A DNA stretch of 64,000 bases, taken from positions 1,538,501 to 1,602,500 of the forward strand of contig NZ_MQUB01000001.1 in NCBI RefSeq assembly GCF_002943755.1. Direction: 5' to 3'. The position numbers and the translations under genes are program-made. This stretch comes from Aureitalea marina (lineage in GTDB: Bacteria > Bacteroidota > Bacteroidia > Flavobacteriales > Flavobacteriaceae). Positions 45,953 through 54,408 of the stretch are shown here, piece by piece. The stretch's first letter is position 1. Each line of letters starts with the position of its first letter. The notes below the pieces were generated by a model, which was not told the origin of the DNA, searched no databases, and saw only the letters and a program-made list of their open reading frames with translations.

Positions 45953-46722
45953 AGTTGCTTAGCCTCTTCCCAGAATACGTCCATCTCGGCCAGGGTCATA
46001 TCCCTTAACTGTTTACCGCTCTCGCGGGCCTTGCCTTCCAGGTATTGGAAGCGTTTGATGAACTTTTTATTGGTGCGTTCCAGGGCATTTTCCGGATCCA
46101 CCTTTAAGAAGCGGGCATAATTGATCATGGAAAAGAGCACGTCGCCAAACTCTTGCTCAATACGATCGGACTGACCCATTTTCACCTCTTCTTGAAGTTC
46201 GGACAGTTCTTCCTGCAACTTTTGGAACACTTGCTCCGGTTGCTCCCAGTCAAATCCAACCCCGGCTACCTTGTCCTGTATCCGATTGGCCTTGACCAGT
46301 GCCGGTAAAGACTTGGGTACGCCCTGCAGAACACTTTTCTTACCCTCCTTGAGTTTGAGATTCTCCCAATTCTGTTTGACCTCCTCCTCGTCGGCCACTT
46401 CTACATCTCCATAAATGTGGGGATGGCGGGCAATGAGTTTCTCACAGATATCATTGGCTACATCGGCAATGTCGAAATCTTTGGTTTCACTACCGATCTT
46501 GGCGTAAAAAACGATGTGCAACAGTAGATCCCCCAGTTCCTTTTTAACCTCTTGCAAGTCATTCTCCAAAATGGCATCTCCAAGTTCGTAGGTTTCCTCT
46601 ATGGTCAGGTGGCGTAAAGACTCCATGGTCTGCTTGCGGTCCCAGGGACATTGCTCTCTGAGCTCGTCCATGATGGTCAACAGGCGGTCCAGTGCCTGCA
46701 ATTGGGCATTGCGATTGTTCAT
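45949..46722 (-). CDS. mazG: Nucleoside triphosphate pyrophosphohydrolase MazG
   Basis: Hydrolyses (d)NTPs to monophosphates, house-cleaning and in some species modulating ppGpp. The 257-residue protein has the two tandem MazG domains of E. coli-type MazG: residues 10-110 with LREQCPWDRKQT, EETYELGDAI and KKELGDLLLHIVF, and residues 160-240 with EELSELQEEV and EFGDVLFSMINYARF. Metal-binding Glu and Asp residues are kept in both. It is the last gene of the minus-strand run ruvX-def-DUF5606-mazG. Confidence 0.95.
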   Translation of the reverse strand: MNNRNAQLQALDRLLTIMDELREQCPWDRKQTMESLRHLTIEETYELGDAILENDLQEVKKELGDLLLHIVFYAKIGSETKDFDIADVANDICEKLIARHPHIYGDVEVADEEEVKQNWENLKLKEGKKSVLQGVPKSLPALVKANRIQDKVAGVGFDWEQPEQVFQKLQEELSELQEEVKMGQSDRIEQEFGDVLFSMINYARFLKVDPENALERTNKKFIKRFQYLEGKARESGKQLRDMTLAEMDVFWEEAKQL

Positions 46723-46795
46723 AGGATAAATCTAATCGAAATTAAGGGGAATCGGGCATCAATTTATCAACAATGCAGCCCGTGAAAAGCTCAGC

Positions 46796-47215
46796 CTATT
46801 CTTCCTCTTCTGCTGCTACTTCTTCTGAAAGTGAAAAGTCGGTCAAGTCGTTCTTCACCAGTAAATTATACCACTGCACAACCTTCTTGATATCGCTGGC
46901 GTAGACACGATCTTCGTCATAATCTGGCAAGACCTCGAAGAAATACTCTTCCAGTTGATCTTTGCTGGACTTATGACTAATGGCCTCCTTGCCTTCCTCC
47001 TTGTCGTAGATCTTTTGGAAAACGTCTCCCAGTGGCACCTCTTCTGTGAGTGTATAGATGGCGATCTCGGACAACAGGCTTACACTGTTATGCCCATTGA
47101 CATTCAGCTTCTTACCATCCAGTAACGATTGGGCCAAAAACCCGGTACGGGTCTGGGTGATCAATTGGTAAAGTCCTGGTTTACCGGAAATCGAAAGAAT
47201 TTTATCCAAACTCAT
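46796..47215 (-). CDS. DUF5606 domain-containing protein
   Basis: A 139-residue conserved Bacteroidota protein. The N-terminal half looks like a small beta domain (SLDKILSISGKPGLYQLI, the family opening, then TGFLAQSLLDGKKLNV) followed by a helical part (YASDIKKVVQWYNLLVKND) and an acidic tail EEVAAEEEE. Function unknown. It sits between def and mazG, an order that is widely kept in flavobacteria. Confidence 0.85.
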   Translation of the reverse strand: MSLDKILSISGKPGLYQLITQTRTGFLAQSLLDGKKLNVNGHNSVSLLSEIAIYTLTEEVPLGDVFQKIYDKEEGKEAISHKSSKDQLEEYFFEVLPDYDEDRVYASDIKKVVQWYNLLVKNDLTDFSLSEEVAAEEEE

Positions 47216-47285
47216 GTGTTATGCTTTGAGGTCATTGGCTTATTGGCGGCAAAGATGAAAACTTTCTCTACAACGGACAATCGAA

Positions 47286-47876
47286 TTAACGTTTCTTTTT
47301 AGCCTGAGGAAACCGCATGCGGTATTCAATGTTAATCTTCCCCTTGGAGATATTGGCCAATTTCCCTTTGATCAGCCTCTTCTTTAAGGCGGAGAGTTTG
47401 TCGGTAAATAAAATACCCTCGATGTGATCGTACTCATGCTGGATAACCCGGGCGGCGATACCGTCATAGGTTTCCCTGTGCTTCTTGAAATTCTGGTCGT
47501 AGTACTCGATGGTAATGGTATCCTGACGGAACACGTCCTCCCGGATGTCCGGTATACTGAGGCAACCCTCATTGAAGGCCCACTCGTCACCGGTTTCCTC
47601 TATCATCCTGGCGTTGATAAAGACCTTCTTAAAACCAGTTAACTTTTCTTGTTCTTCCGGGCTTAGGTCCGGATCGTCAGCAAAAGGATCTGTGTCCACT
47701 AGAAAGATCCGAATAGGTAAACCTACCTGTGGAGCAGCCAAACCTACCCCATTGGCTCCATACATGGTCTCCCACATATTGGAGAGGATGTCGTCCAACT
47801 TAGGGTGATCTTGTTCAATTTCCTTGGCCTTCACCCTTAAAACCGGGTCGCCATATGCTACTATTGGGTAAATCAT
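47286..47876 (-). CDS. def: Peptide deformylase
   Basis: Removes the formyl group from nascent N-formylmethionine using Fe2+ or Zn2+. The 196-residue protein has all three motifs: GVGLAAPQ (residues 43-50), EGCLS (103-107, metal Cys) and HEYDH (147-151). The insertion around residues 60-80 (DPFADDPDLSPEEQEKL) is usual in Bacteroidota. It overlaps ruvX by 4 bp, so the two are coupled. Confidence 0.97.
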   Translation of the reverse strand: MIYPIVAYGDPVLRVKAKEIEQDHPKLDDILSNMWETMYGANGVGLAAPQVGLPIRIFLVDTDPFADDPDLSPEEQEKLTGFKKVFINARMIEETGDEWAFNEGCLSIPDIREDVFRQDTITIEYYDQNFKKHRETYDGIAARVIQHEYDHIEGILFTDKLSALKKRLIKGKLANISKGKINIEYRMRFPQAKKKR

Positions 47877-48286
47877 TGTTTTCTTTCTAAATAATCCTGC
47901 AGGATAATGGTGGCGCTAACTTTGTCTACCAAGCCCTTGTCGGCCCGCTTCTTCTTCCTCAAACCACCATCGATCATCGCCTGGAAGGCCATTTTACTCG
48001 TAAACCGTTCGTCCGCCCGCTCAACCGGGATTTGAGGTATTTCCTGCCGTAACCTCCGTACGAATTTCGCGATCCTCTCTTCTATATCGCTAGCCGAACC
48101 ATCCCGCTGCTTGGGTTCTCCAACCAGGATCAACTCGACCTCCTCCTGCTTGATGTACTCCTCAACAAAGGCGAACAATTCTGCTGTAGGAACCGTGGTC
48201 AGGCCAGATGCGATGAGTTGTAAAGGGTCGGTAACCGCTAATCCGGTTCGTTTTCTTCCATAATCTATCGCCAAAACTCGTGCCAT
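47873..48286 (-). CDS. ruvX: Holliday junction resolvase RuvX / YqgF family
   Basis: RNase H-fold nuclease family implicated in pre-16S rRNA 5' processing and formerly called putative Holliday junction resolvase. The 137-residue protein begins VLAIDYGRKRTGLAVTD with the first catalytic Asp, followed by LILVGEPKQRDGSASD, the RADERFTSKMA segment and the KGLVDKVSATIILQDYL end with the last Asp. It leads the run ruvX-def-DUF5606-mazG. Confidence 0.93.
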   Translation of the reverse strand: MARVLAIDYGRKRTGLAVTDPLQLIASGLTTVPTAELFAFVEEYIKQEEVELILVGEPKQRDGSASDIEERIAKFVRRLRQEIPQIPVERADERFTSKMAFQAMIDGGLRKKKRADKGLVDKVSATIILQDYLERKQ

Positions 48287-48294
48287 TGTCGGTG

Positions 48295-48302
48295 CAAATT
48301 TA
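48295..48302 (-). promoter_or_regulatory. Candidate -7 element of the ruvX-def transcript
   Basis: Minus-strand TAAATTTG matches TAnnTTTG, 8 bases before the ruvX start codon. A minus-strand TTTG (48324-48327) is 21 bases upstream, at a suitable -33 distance. Confidence 0.5.
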
Positions 48303-48354
48303 CGGCTTTGCCAAATAGTAAGCCAAATCCAATTTACTTCCCAACTGCCTTAAG

Positions 48355-48362
48355 TATCTTTG
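48355..48362 (+). promoter_or_regulatory. Candidate -7 element of dapD
   Basis: TATCTTTG matches TAnnTTTG, 27 bases before the dapD ATG at 48390 and divergent from the ruvX promoter. Confidence 0.5.
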
Positions 48363-48389
48363 CATCTCCAAAATAAACTGAAGCCTGAT

Positions 48390-49205
48390 ATGAACGATCT
48401 TCGGAACTTAATTGAAGCCGCCTGGGACAAGCGGGAACTACTAAACCAAGCTGAAACACAACAAGCCATCCGGGAAGTGGTTCGTCTTTGCGACCTGGGA
48501 GAACTGCGCTGCGCTGAACCCACTGAAAATGGTTGGCAAGTGAATGAATGGGTCAAGAAAGGGATCGTACTTTACTTCCCCATTCAACAAATGGAGACCA
48601 GCGAGGTTGGCATTTTCGAATACCACGATAAAATTCCGCTGAAGACAGGCTACAAAGAGAAAGGAATCCGGGTGGTACCCCATGCTGTTGCTCGTCATGG
48701 AGCATTTATCGCTCAAGGTGTGATCATGATGCCGAGTTACGTCAATATTGGCGCCTACGTAGACAGCGGAACCATGGTGGACACCTGGGCAACCGTAGGT
48801 AGCTGTGCCCAGATCGGTAAAGGGGTTCACCTGAGTGGTGGTGTAGGAATTGGCGGGGTCCTGGAACCCCTGCAGGCAGCCCCTGTGATCATTGAGGACA
48901 ATGCCTTTATCGGTAGTAGGTGTATCGTAGTTGAAGGCGTACGGGTCGAGAAAGAAGCCGTATTGGGAGCCAATGTAGTACTGACAGCATCGACCAAGAT
49001 CATAGATGTGACCGGACCGCAACCTTTCGAGACCAAGGGGGTGGTTCCTGCCAGATCCGTAGTGATACCAGGGAGTTATACCAAGACCTTCCCTGCCGGA
49101 GATTATCAGGTGCCCTGCGCCCTGATCATCGGAAAGCGCAAGGAAAGTACGGACAAGAAGACTTCCCTGAATTCTGCATTGCGGGAATATGGGGTGTCGG
49201 TTTGA
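48390..49205 (+). CDS. dapD: 2,3,4,5-tetrahydropyridine-2,6-dicarboxylate N-succinyltransferase
   Basis: Transfers succinyl from succinyl-CoA in the lysine/diaminopimelate pathway. The 271-residue protein has the family N-terminal helical domain (LIEAAWDKRELL), the turn GIRVVPHAVARHGAFI and a left-handed beta-helix of hexapeptide repeats (VMMPSYVNIGAYVDSGTMVDTWATVGSCAQIGKGVHLSGG read in parts), and the end VPCALIIGKRKESTDKKTSL. ATG 48390 is preferred over upstream in-frame codons as MNDLRNLIEAAW is the usual start. Confidence 0.96.
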   Translation: MNDLRNLIEAAWDKRELLNQAETQQAIREVVRLCDLGELRCAEPTENGWQVNEWVKKGIVLYFPIQQMETSEVGIFEYHDKIPLKTGYKEKGIRVVPHAVARHGAFIAQGVIMMPSYVNIGAYVDSGTMVDTWATVGSCAQIGKGVHLSGGVGIGGVLEPLQAAPVIIEDNAFIGSRCIVVEGVRVEKEAVLGANVVLTASTKIIDVTGPQPFETKGVVPARSVVIPGSYTKTFPAGDYQVPCALIIGKRKESTDKKTSLNSALREYGVSV

Positions 49206-49330
49206 TGCGTTAGTCGTTAGTCGTTATTAAAAGTTAAAATTTACGAATCACCAATCACGATTCACGAATTACTGCTCGCCCGCAAGAGGTAGGATTATCC
49301 ACACTTAAGGTTTAATACTTAACGGCTAAC
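49206..49330. repeat. GTTA-rich intergenic island (second of three)
   Basis: After dapD come GCGTTAGTCGTTAGTCGTT, AAAGTTAAAATTTACGAATC and ACCAATCACGATTCACGAATTAC, then ordinary sequence with TTAATACTTAACGGCTAACTC. The units GTTAGTCGTTA and GATTCACG also occur in the islands at 14.1 kb and 53.2 kb. Nothing else recognisable is in the 253-bp gap. Confidence 0.5.
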
Positions 49331-49458
49331 TCAGTTCTACCTTGGGGCGTTGTTCCCCTCCCGTTGTAAGTTAGTCCTTAAAAATCGGTTCCCAGGCAAA
49401 GATCAGAGCACCCTTTTGTGAATACTTGAATCCCGAGTCAAAATGCCGCAACAGAAAT

Positions 49459-50211
49459 TTAACTTCTTCTTCTGCGCCTTCTGACCTTTTTCGCAGTGAT
49501 CTTCTTCTGAAATTGGCCACTGTACCTGAGCATAAGCTCGTGAATGTGGTCTGTTGATTCGCCATACAATTCAGCATAGACAGGAGCCATCACCTTGATC
49601 ATTGCTTTGGACAGCCAGAGCCTCCGGAAATTTCTCATCCTGTTTTCCAGGTTCATGGTTCCAAATCGCATGCGGTTCAGGTCGATCAGATAGAAATGAT
49701 AGTCTTCCCCAACTTTAACGATGAGCGTATTCCCAGGAGAATGATCCAGGAATTGAATGCCTTGTTGGTGAAGGTCGTAGGTGAACTTTGTAAACTGCCG
49801 CAGGATCTTCTTTCGATCCGGATAGAGCGGTTTGTGGATCAGCACCCTGAAATCCAGATCATAGTCCAAATGACGGCTGATGTAAAAGCTCTGCTTCAGA
49901 CCGAGACCGAATTGCTCCAAATAAGCTACCGGGGTTGGTGTACCCAGATCGGCAGCCAGGAGTTTCATTCCGTAGAGATAAGAACGTTGCGCCTTGGACT
50001 TGCGCAGAAAGCGATAAACCAGGGATTGAAAGGCATTGGGTATCTTAAAGCGTTTGATGGAATACCAACTTCCGTTTATCTCTACTTTTCGGATGGTGTT
50101 GCGGTCTCCCGCCACGATGAGTTCCCCTGTCTGGTCAAACTGAGCCACGGCTTGCCTAAGCTGCTTGTTGAGCTCTTTGAATTCCGGGGCCACCACCCAA
50201 TTTTCGCGCAT
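49459..50211 (-). CDS. Lipopolysaccharide (Kdo/core) kinase family protein
   Basis: A protein-kinase-like enzyme of 250 residues of the InaA/KdkA/RfaP group that phosphorylates sugars of the LPS inner core. The nucleotide loop region includes VAGDRNTIRKVEINGSWYSIKRF, with Lys in the SIKRF motif. The catalytic loop is FLDHSPGNTLI and the metal motif is LIDLNRMRF, so the active site seems complete. I start at 50211 (MRENWVVAPEFKEL); a longer in-frame start would cross the divergent promoter region and code an unlikely hydrophobic string. Its C-terminus is a run of basic residues. A minus-strand TATCTTTT element (50228-50235 region) precedes it. It is divergent from the GT9 gene. Confidence 0.82.
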   Translation of the reverse strand: MRENWVVAPEFKELNKQLRQAVAQFDQTGELIVAGDRNTIRKVEINGSWYSIKRFKIPNAFQSLVYRFLRKSKAQRSYLYGMKLLAADLGTPTPVAYLEQFGLGLKQSFYISRHLDYDLDFRVLIHKPLYPDRKKILRQFTKFTYDLHQQGIQFLDHSPGNTLIVKVGEDYHFYLIDLNRMRFGTMNLENRMRNFRRLWLSKAMIKVMAPVYAELYGESTDHIHELMLRYSGQFQKKITAKKVRRRRRRS

Positions 50212-50260
50212 AGCTGCTCTGATTTTGGATAAAAAAAGATACTTTGCGAAGGTAAAGGAT

Positions 50261-51334
50261 ATGAAACAAATACTGGTGATACAGAATAAGCGGATTGGCG
50301 ATGTACTGATCAGTTCAGTGCTTGCCAATAACCTGAAAAAGGTCTTCCCCGACAGCCATATCACTTATTTTGTCTATGATTATACAGTCGGTGTTTTACA
50401 AGGCAATCCCAACATTGATCACATTGAGGTCGCTAACGATAAAGAGCTGAAGAAATTTGGGGTGCTGATATCCACCATCCGACAAATTCGAAAGAAGAAT
50501 TACGATATCATCTTTGACCCTTACGCTAAATTACAAAGCCGCTTGATGTGCCTGTTCTCCGGGGCTGATTATCGGATCGGGTTTGTGCGTCCCGGCAAGA
50601 GATTACCTCTGCCCTTTTACACTCATCCAGTTCCCTTTATCAAAACTCACAGCCGGGCCTGTGGCAAGGCTATCGAAAACAGAATCAACCTCATCGACCA
50701 AGTATTTCCCCTGGAAATGATAGACGATGTGCCGCGCATCCACCTCGAAGCAGAAGAACGTCAATATCGAGGACTGAATGAGATAAAACCGCCAGTTGTC
50801 ATGGTTGGAGTCCTGGGTAGTACCGCCATAAAATCGATGCCATATGACTACATCGTGCAACTTATCGATGGGATTTGCGAACGCTATGCAGTGACCCTAC
50901 TTTTCAATTATGCCCCTCATCAGAAAGAGGAGGCGCTCAAGATCTACCAGGCTTGTCGCTACCCCGATCAGATCAATATGGAGATCTACGAGGACAGTAT
51001 TCGGGGATTTGTCAAGCTGATGAACCAATGCGATCTGCTGGTGGCCAACGAAGGTGGTAGTGTTCATATCGCCAAAGCACTGAATAAACCGACTTTTACT
51101 ATCTACTCACCCTATATTGAGAAAGTGGACTGGAACAGTTTTGAAGATGGGATCATCCACAATTCCATGCATCTTCTGGACGAAAAACCCGAACTTTACG
51201 ACGGCTTCACCCGAGAGCAACGCAAGGCCATCGAACAAAACCCGGAAACCATGTACCGTGAACTGACCCCGGAAATGATAGCAGAAAAACTGACTCCCTT
51301 CCTGGACAATCACCTTAAGGCTTCGAGAAAGTGA
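50261..51334 (+). CDS. Glycosyltransferase family 9 (heptosyltransferase-like)
   Basis: A GT-B fold enzyme of 357 residues of the ADP-heptose:LPS heptosyltransferase group, acting on the LPS core at the inner membrane. The N-terminal motif ILVIQNKRIGDVLISSVLANNL is the family's opening; GVLGSTAIKSMPYDYIVQLI marks the start of the C-terminal domain and VANEGGSVHIAKALNKPTFTIYSP is the donor site (usually DTGxxHxA; here NEGGSVHIA). ATG 50261 is chosen since MKQILVIQ is family-like. It overlaps the next gene by 4 bp. Confidence 0.88.
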   Translation: MKQILVIQNKRIGDVLISSVLANNLKKVFPDSHITYFVYDYTVGVLQGNPNIDHIEVANDKELKKFGVLISTIRQIRKKNYDIIFDPYAKLQSRLMCLFSGADYRIGFVRPGKRLPLPFYTHPVPFIKTHSRACGKAIENRINLIDQVFPLEMIDDVPRIHLEAEERQYRGLNEIKPPVVMVGVLGSTAIKSMPYDYIVQLIDGICERYAVTLLFNYAPHQKEEALKIYQACRYPDQINMEIYEDSIRGFVKLMNQCDLLVANEGGSVHIAKALNKPTFTIYSPYIEKVDWNSFEDGIIHNSMHLLDEKPELYDGFTREQRKAIEQNPETMYRELTPEMIAEKLTPFLDNHLKASRK

Positions 51335-51912
51335 ATTGGCTAGACAAGTTTCATCATTGGAGAAGACGGCGTCGGTGGAATAAACAATACCGCAAAGGAC
51401 GTTGGAAAAGCTTGCAAAGTGAACGAGAAGCCACCCGCTATCTGCAGATCGTAGATTTCTTTAGGAAGTACGGGAAGTACAACCCTTCCATCCTGGATAT
51501 CGGGTGTGGGGATGGAGTGCTTAACAGGCGGATGACGGATTTTGAATTCCATCATTTCACCGGGGTGGATTTCTCCTCAGAATCCATCCGGCAGGCACAA
51601 GCCATGGATTACCCTAAGGCCGAATTTGTAACAGCCGATGCCATCGAATACCAGCCGGAACAATCGTACGATATCATCATTTTTAACGAGGCCTTTTACT
51701 ACATCCCGGATTCTAAAAAGCCAGCCGTCATGGACCGCATGCTGGCCCATCTGAACCCAGACGGATTACTGATCGTTTCCATTTTTCGGGAAGGTGTTGG
51801 TTGTTGGGAGTATTTCAAAGAAGAACCCCGCCTGGCCGAACTGGACTTTGTGACCGTGACCACAGACAAAGAGACTACTTATTGGAAGATCGGGGCGTAT
51901 CGGCTGAAATAA
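51331..51912 (+). CDS. Class I SAM-dependent methyltransferase
   Basis: A 193-residue methyltransferase with the SAM-binding motif ILDIGCGDGVLNRR (about residues 54-67), acidic VTADAIE and the motif-IV-like YDIIIFNEAFYYI. GTG 51331 overlaps the GT9 stop, so it is coupled. The N-terminus is very basic (HHWRRRRRWNKQYRKGRWKSL), suggesting association with membrane phospholipid or a phosphorylated acceptor. Its location suggests modification of a surface glycan, which is inference. Confidence 0.85.
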   Translation: MNWLDKFHHWRRRRRWNKQYRKGRWKSLQSEREATRYLQIVDFFRKYGKYNPSILDIGCGDGVLNRRMTDFEFHHFTGVDFSSESIRQAQAMDYPKAEFVTADAIEYQPEQSYDIIIFNEAFYYIPDSKKPAVMDRMLAHLNPDGLLIVSIFREGVGCWEYFKEEPRLAELDFVTVTTDKETTYWKIGAYRLK

Positions 51913-51914
51913 TG

Positions 51915-52916
51915 CTAAGGAAGCTTCTGTTCCCTTTTCTTCTTAAAGATCTTATACCCAAAGGCCAGCTTGGCCTGGGCAACGTTCAGGCGTTCGTAGA
52001 GATTGTCTGTGATGTCTGTGCCGTAGAAGCCCAATTCCATGGAAAGATTGAGGTAATACTGCTCCCGGACATAACCCAAGACACCTACCCCATTTAATTG
52101 GAAGAGCCAGGCACCGGGATCATAGCTGCGACCGTCCAGGCCTTCCACTTCCTTGAACATAAGCCCTAGCCCCGTGTTAAACGTGACTGACGAATAGAAA
52201 TTCCCGCCTAAGGAAAAGAAACCACCTACACCACCCAGTGCTCCAGCTCCCAACCCAAATACCCGATCTATCCCATTGGCTTCATTCTCCGGGTAGATCC
52301 CCTGGCCCAATATGGGCTGGTCTCCTTGGTGGGAGATCAGCAAGGTAAAACCTCCGGCTCCATAACTAAAGGCCGTGCTTATCTCTTTGGAAATCACCCT
52401 GCGGACTGGACCGGCCTGGTAGTCTTTCTCATTAAAGAGATACAGATAATTGATACCGTGAGTGACCGAGACCACATCGGGCCGAAAGACCGTAGGTTGT
52501 CCTGATACACGCTGGTCGAACCCTTTATAACGCTGAAAAAAGAAGTCGAAGAAATGCTGTTTGGTCTTATAAAAGGCCCTTAGGTCGAAGCGCTTGGTCG
52601 GGTTCTCTGTATCGGTTCTCAGGTTGAAGGCAATATCGATGAGCAATTTGGAGGAGGCCATCCCTATCCCGACCCCAAAACGATTATTGGGTGTATACTT
52701 GACCGTGGAGTTTCCATCGCCAAACCAGAAGCTCTGATTCTTGAAATTGGTAAATACTCGCAGCGAATAGTTGGCCGGGTTCCGGTCGATGAATAACGAG
52801 TCGATCACAGCCGGGGCTTGTATGCTGTCCAGGGAGATCCGGTCCTGGGCCCTCAGGTTCATACTTATGGGTAGCACGAAAATAAGGACCAATACACATC
52901 TCAAGTACAGATTCAT
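51915..52916 (-). CDS. DUF4421-like outer membrane beta-barrel protein
   Basis: A 333-residue exported protein with signal peptide (VLVLIFVLPISMNLRAQ). The body has alternating aromatic and polar strands (RFGVGIGMASSKLLIDIAF, FDLRAFYKTKQHFFDFF, YSSVTFNTGLGLMF), pointing to an outer-membrane barrel of about 12-14 strands ending in AKLAFGYKIF. I place it in DUF4421 tentatively by layout (NRFGVGIGMASSKLLID). Function unknown. It is convergent with the methyltransferase gene (2-bp gap). Confidence 0.75.
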   Translation of the reverse strand: MNLYLRCVLVLIFVLPISMNLRAQDRISLDSIQAPAVIDSLFIDRNPANYSLRVFTNFKNQSFWFGDGNSTVKYTPNNRFGVGIGMASSKLLIDIAFNLRTDTENPTKRFDLRAFYKTKQHFFDFFFQRYKGFDQRVSGQPTVFRPDVVSVTHGINYLYLFNEKDYQAGPVRRVISKEISTAFSYGAGGFTLLISHQGDQPILGQGIYPENEANGIDRVFGLGAGALGGVGGFFSLGGNFYSSVTFNTGLGLMFKEVEGLDGRSYDPGAWLFQLNGVGVLGYVREQYYLNLSMELGFYGTDITDNLYERLNVAQAKLAFGYKIFKKKREQKLP

Positions 52917-53528
52917 ATCAGAAAAATAGCTAAACTTTCAGGAATGCGCATCTTTTATTTCTGCTGATAATCAGCGAGTAACAACTTCGACAAAAACGGT
53001 AAGGGAGATTTTACAGCCAAGAGCCCAAATCTGTCCTCTTTTTTGATTAATTTGAAGTCACAAATAAAAACACCGGAACCGTCTCCCTCCGGATTATAGA
53101 GTTAGATAATGAAGTGGAGATATAATAGGTGATCTAGGGGATGAGCCCTTGGCGAGAGTTAGGAGTTATCCCCTTTTAGGGCCCAGCCGCCGTCATTTCT
53201 TTCCCCGTATTTTTTTCGTTAGTCGTTATTCGAGTGATGGCACTGTGTGCGTTAGCAGTTAGCCGTTAAGTGTTAGCCGTTAATTTTAGTGTGCCGGTAG
53301 TATGTAGTTAGTAGTCGGTAGTTGTTGAATTGTACTACAGACTCAGGACTAAAGTCTACGTACTCAGATAATGGGCGCTATGCGCGTTAGCCATTAGCAG
53401 TTAAGGGTTAAGCGTGGGGTATTTTCAAGATCGTGGTTACGGAAATCCATAAGGAAATGTAGGTGTAAAGAACTAGTTTTCTGGAATCTGAGTACCTGGT
53501 AAACATGCCCACGGCTAACCCTTAACCG
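52917..53528. other. 612-bp intergenic region with GTTA-rich island (third) and an inverted repeat
   Basis: No convincing gene is present. The first 230 bp are ordinary; a short hairpin CCGGA...TCCGG (53073-53092) with a 10-base loop is weak. From 53216 degenerate units take over: CGTTAGTCGTTATTCG, GCGTTAGCAGTTAGCCGTTA, GTGTTAGCCGTTAATTTTAG, AGTATGTAGTTAGTAGTCGG, GCGTTAGCCATTAGCAGTTA. GTTAAGGGTTAAGCGTGGG (53400-53418) is the inverted partner of 53508-53526, 17 of 19 bases pairing. The region shares vocabulary with the islands at 14.1 and 49.2 kb. Confidence 0.55.
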
Positions 53529-54350
53529 TTAACCCTTTTTTATCCCATACTCCGTCCAGACCTTCTTTTGATCCTTAACTTCTTTGCGGATGGCCAGGTT
53601 TCGATCCAAAGACTCTTTGGTCTTGTAACCACGGGCGTGATCTAGGTGTAGAACAATGGCTTGATGGCGGATTTGTTTGGACTTCAGACCGTAGTTCTCC
53701 AGGCGTTCGCCCAGTTCCCTATCAGGACCTCCGTATTGCATGCGCTCATCGTAACCGTTGATAGCGATCAGATCCTCTTTCCAGGCCGAGGAGTTGCAAT
53801 TGTTGAAGCTGGCATTGGTCGGAGTGATGAAATCCAGGAGACTAGATACAGTCGGTCCGGAATTCAGCTTTAGCGCTTGTGTCCCCTTAAGAGTACCTTG
53901 CTGTTTTAACCATTTCACATCGAAACAGCGCTCCGCGGCAATGTCTTCCGGAACTATGGCCTTACTGGTATCCATGGGCAGCTTGCAGTAACCCCCTGAT
54001 AGAAAATATCCTTCTTCTGCAAATTTGGCGTGGGTTTCCACAAAATCCTTTCGTGGGATACAATCCCCATCCGTAAAGAGGATATATGGCATATTGGCCT
54101 CGGTAATGGCTATATTCAGGATCCGCTGGCGTCGGTAGCCTTCATCTTCGTGCCAAACATGCAGCAAGGGTACGGGATAATCTGCCCGGAAGGAATCGAT
54201 CAATTCCTTGGTAGACGCTCTGGAACCATCGTCGGCCACCATGACCTCAAAATTCTCATAGGTCTGGTATTTATAACCCTCCAATACTTTGGCCAGCCAT
54301 TCCTCATTGTTGTAGGTGCTGACCACCACGGTTATTCCTAATCCTTGCAT
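53529..54350 (-). CDS. Glycosyltransferase family 2, with galactosyltransferase-type C-terminal domain
   Basis: A GT-A enzyme of 273 residues. The N-terminal segment GITVVVSTYNNEEWLAKVLEG is typical of GT2, and the DXD motif is in FTDGDCIPRKDF near residue 96. From about residue 170 it has the C-terminal half found in Glyco_tranf_2_7C proteins (NNCNSSAWKEDLIAINGYDERM, GGPDRELGERLENYG, HLDHARGY). Probably transfers a hexose to a surface glycan. Divergent from the next glycosyltransferase. A minus-strand TAAATTTG element (54368-54375) lies 17 bases before the start. Confidence 0.9.
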   Translation of the reverse strand: MQGLGITVVVSTYNNEEWLAKVLEGYKYQTYENFEVMVADDGSRASTKELIDSFRADYPVPLLHVWHEDEGYRRQRILNIAITEANMPYILFTDGDCIPRKDFVETHAKFAEEGYFLSGGYCKLPMDTSKAIVPEDIAAERCFDVKWLKQQGTLKGTQALKLNSGPTVSSLLDFITPTNASFNNCNSSAWKEDLIAINGYDERMQYGGPDRELGERLENYGLKSKQIRHQAIVLHLDHARGYKTKESLDRNLAIRKEVKDQKKVWTEYGIKKG

Positions 54351-54367
54351 ACCCCTAAATTGGACTG

Positions 54368-54404
54368 CAAATTTACGGTGTTTTCACAAAAGCCCCTACT
54401 TTTG
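54368..54404. promoter_or_regulatory. Divergent -7 elements between two glycosyltransferase genes
   Basis: Minus strand TAAATTTG at 54368-54375 serves the gene on the left. Plus strand TACTTTTG at 54397-54404 is 4 bases before ATG 54409, implying a leaderless transcript. Both are full matches to TAnnTTTG and only 21 bp apart. Confidence 0.5.
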
Positions 54405-54408
54405 TGCT

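Noticed and set aside
49371-49577. Minus-strand ORF of 68 codons overlapping the LPS-kinase end
   Set aside because: Its first half is a shadow of the kinase C-terminus; the rest is not family-like and has no start signal of its own.
53073-53092. Terminator-like hairpin CCGGA...TCCGG
   Set aside because: Only 5 bp of stem, a 10-base loop and no T tract.
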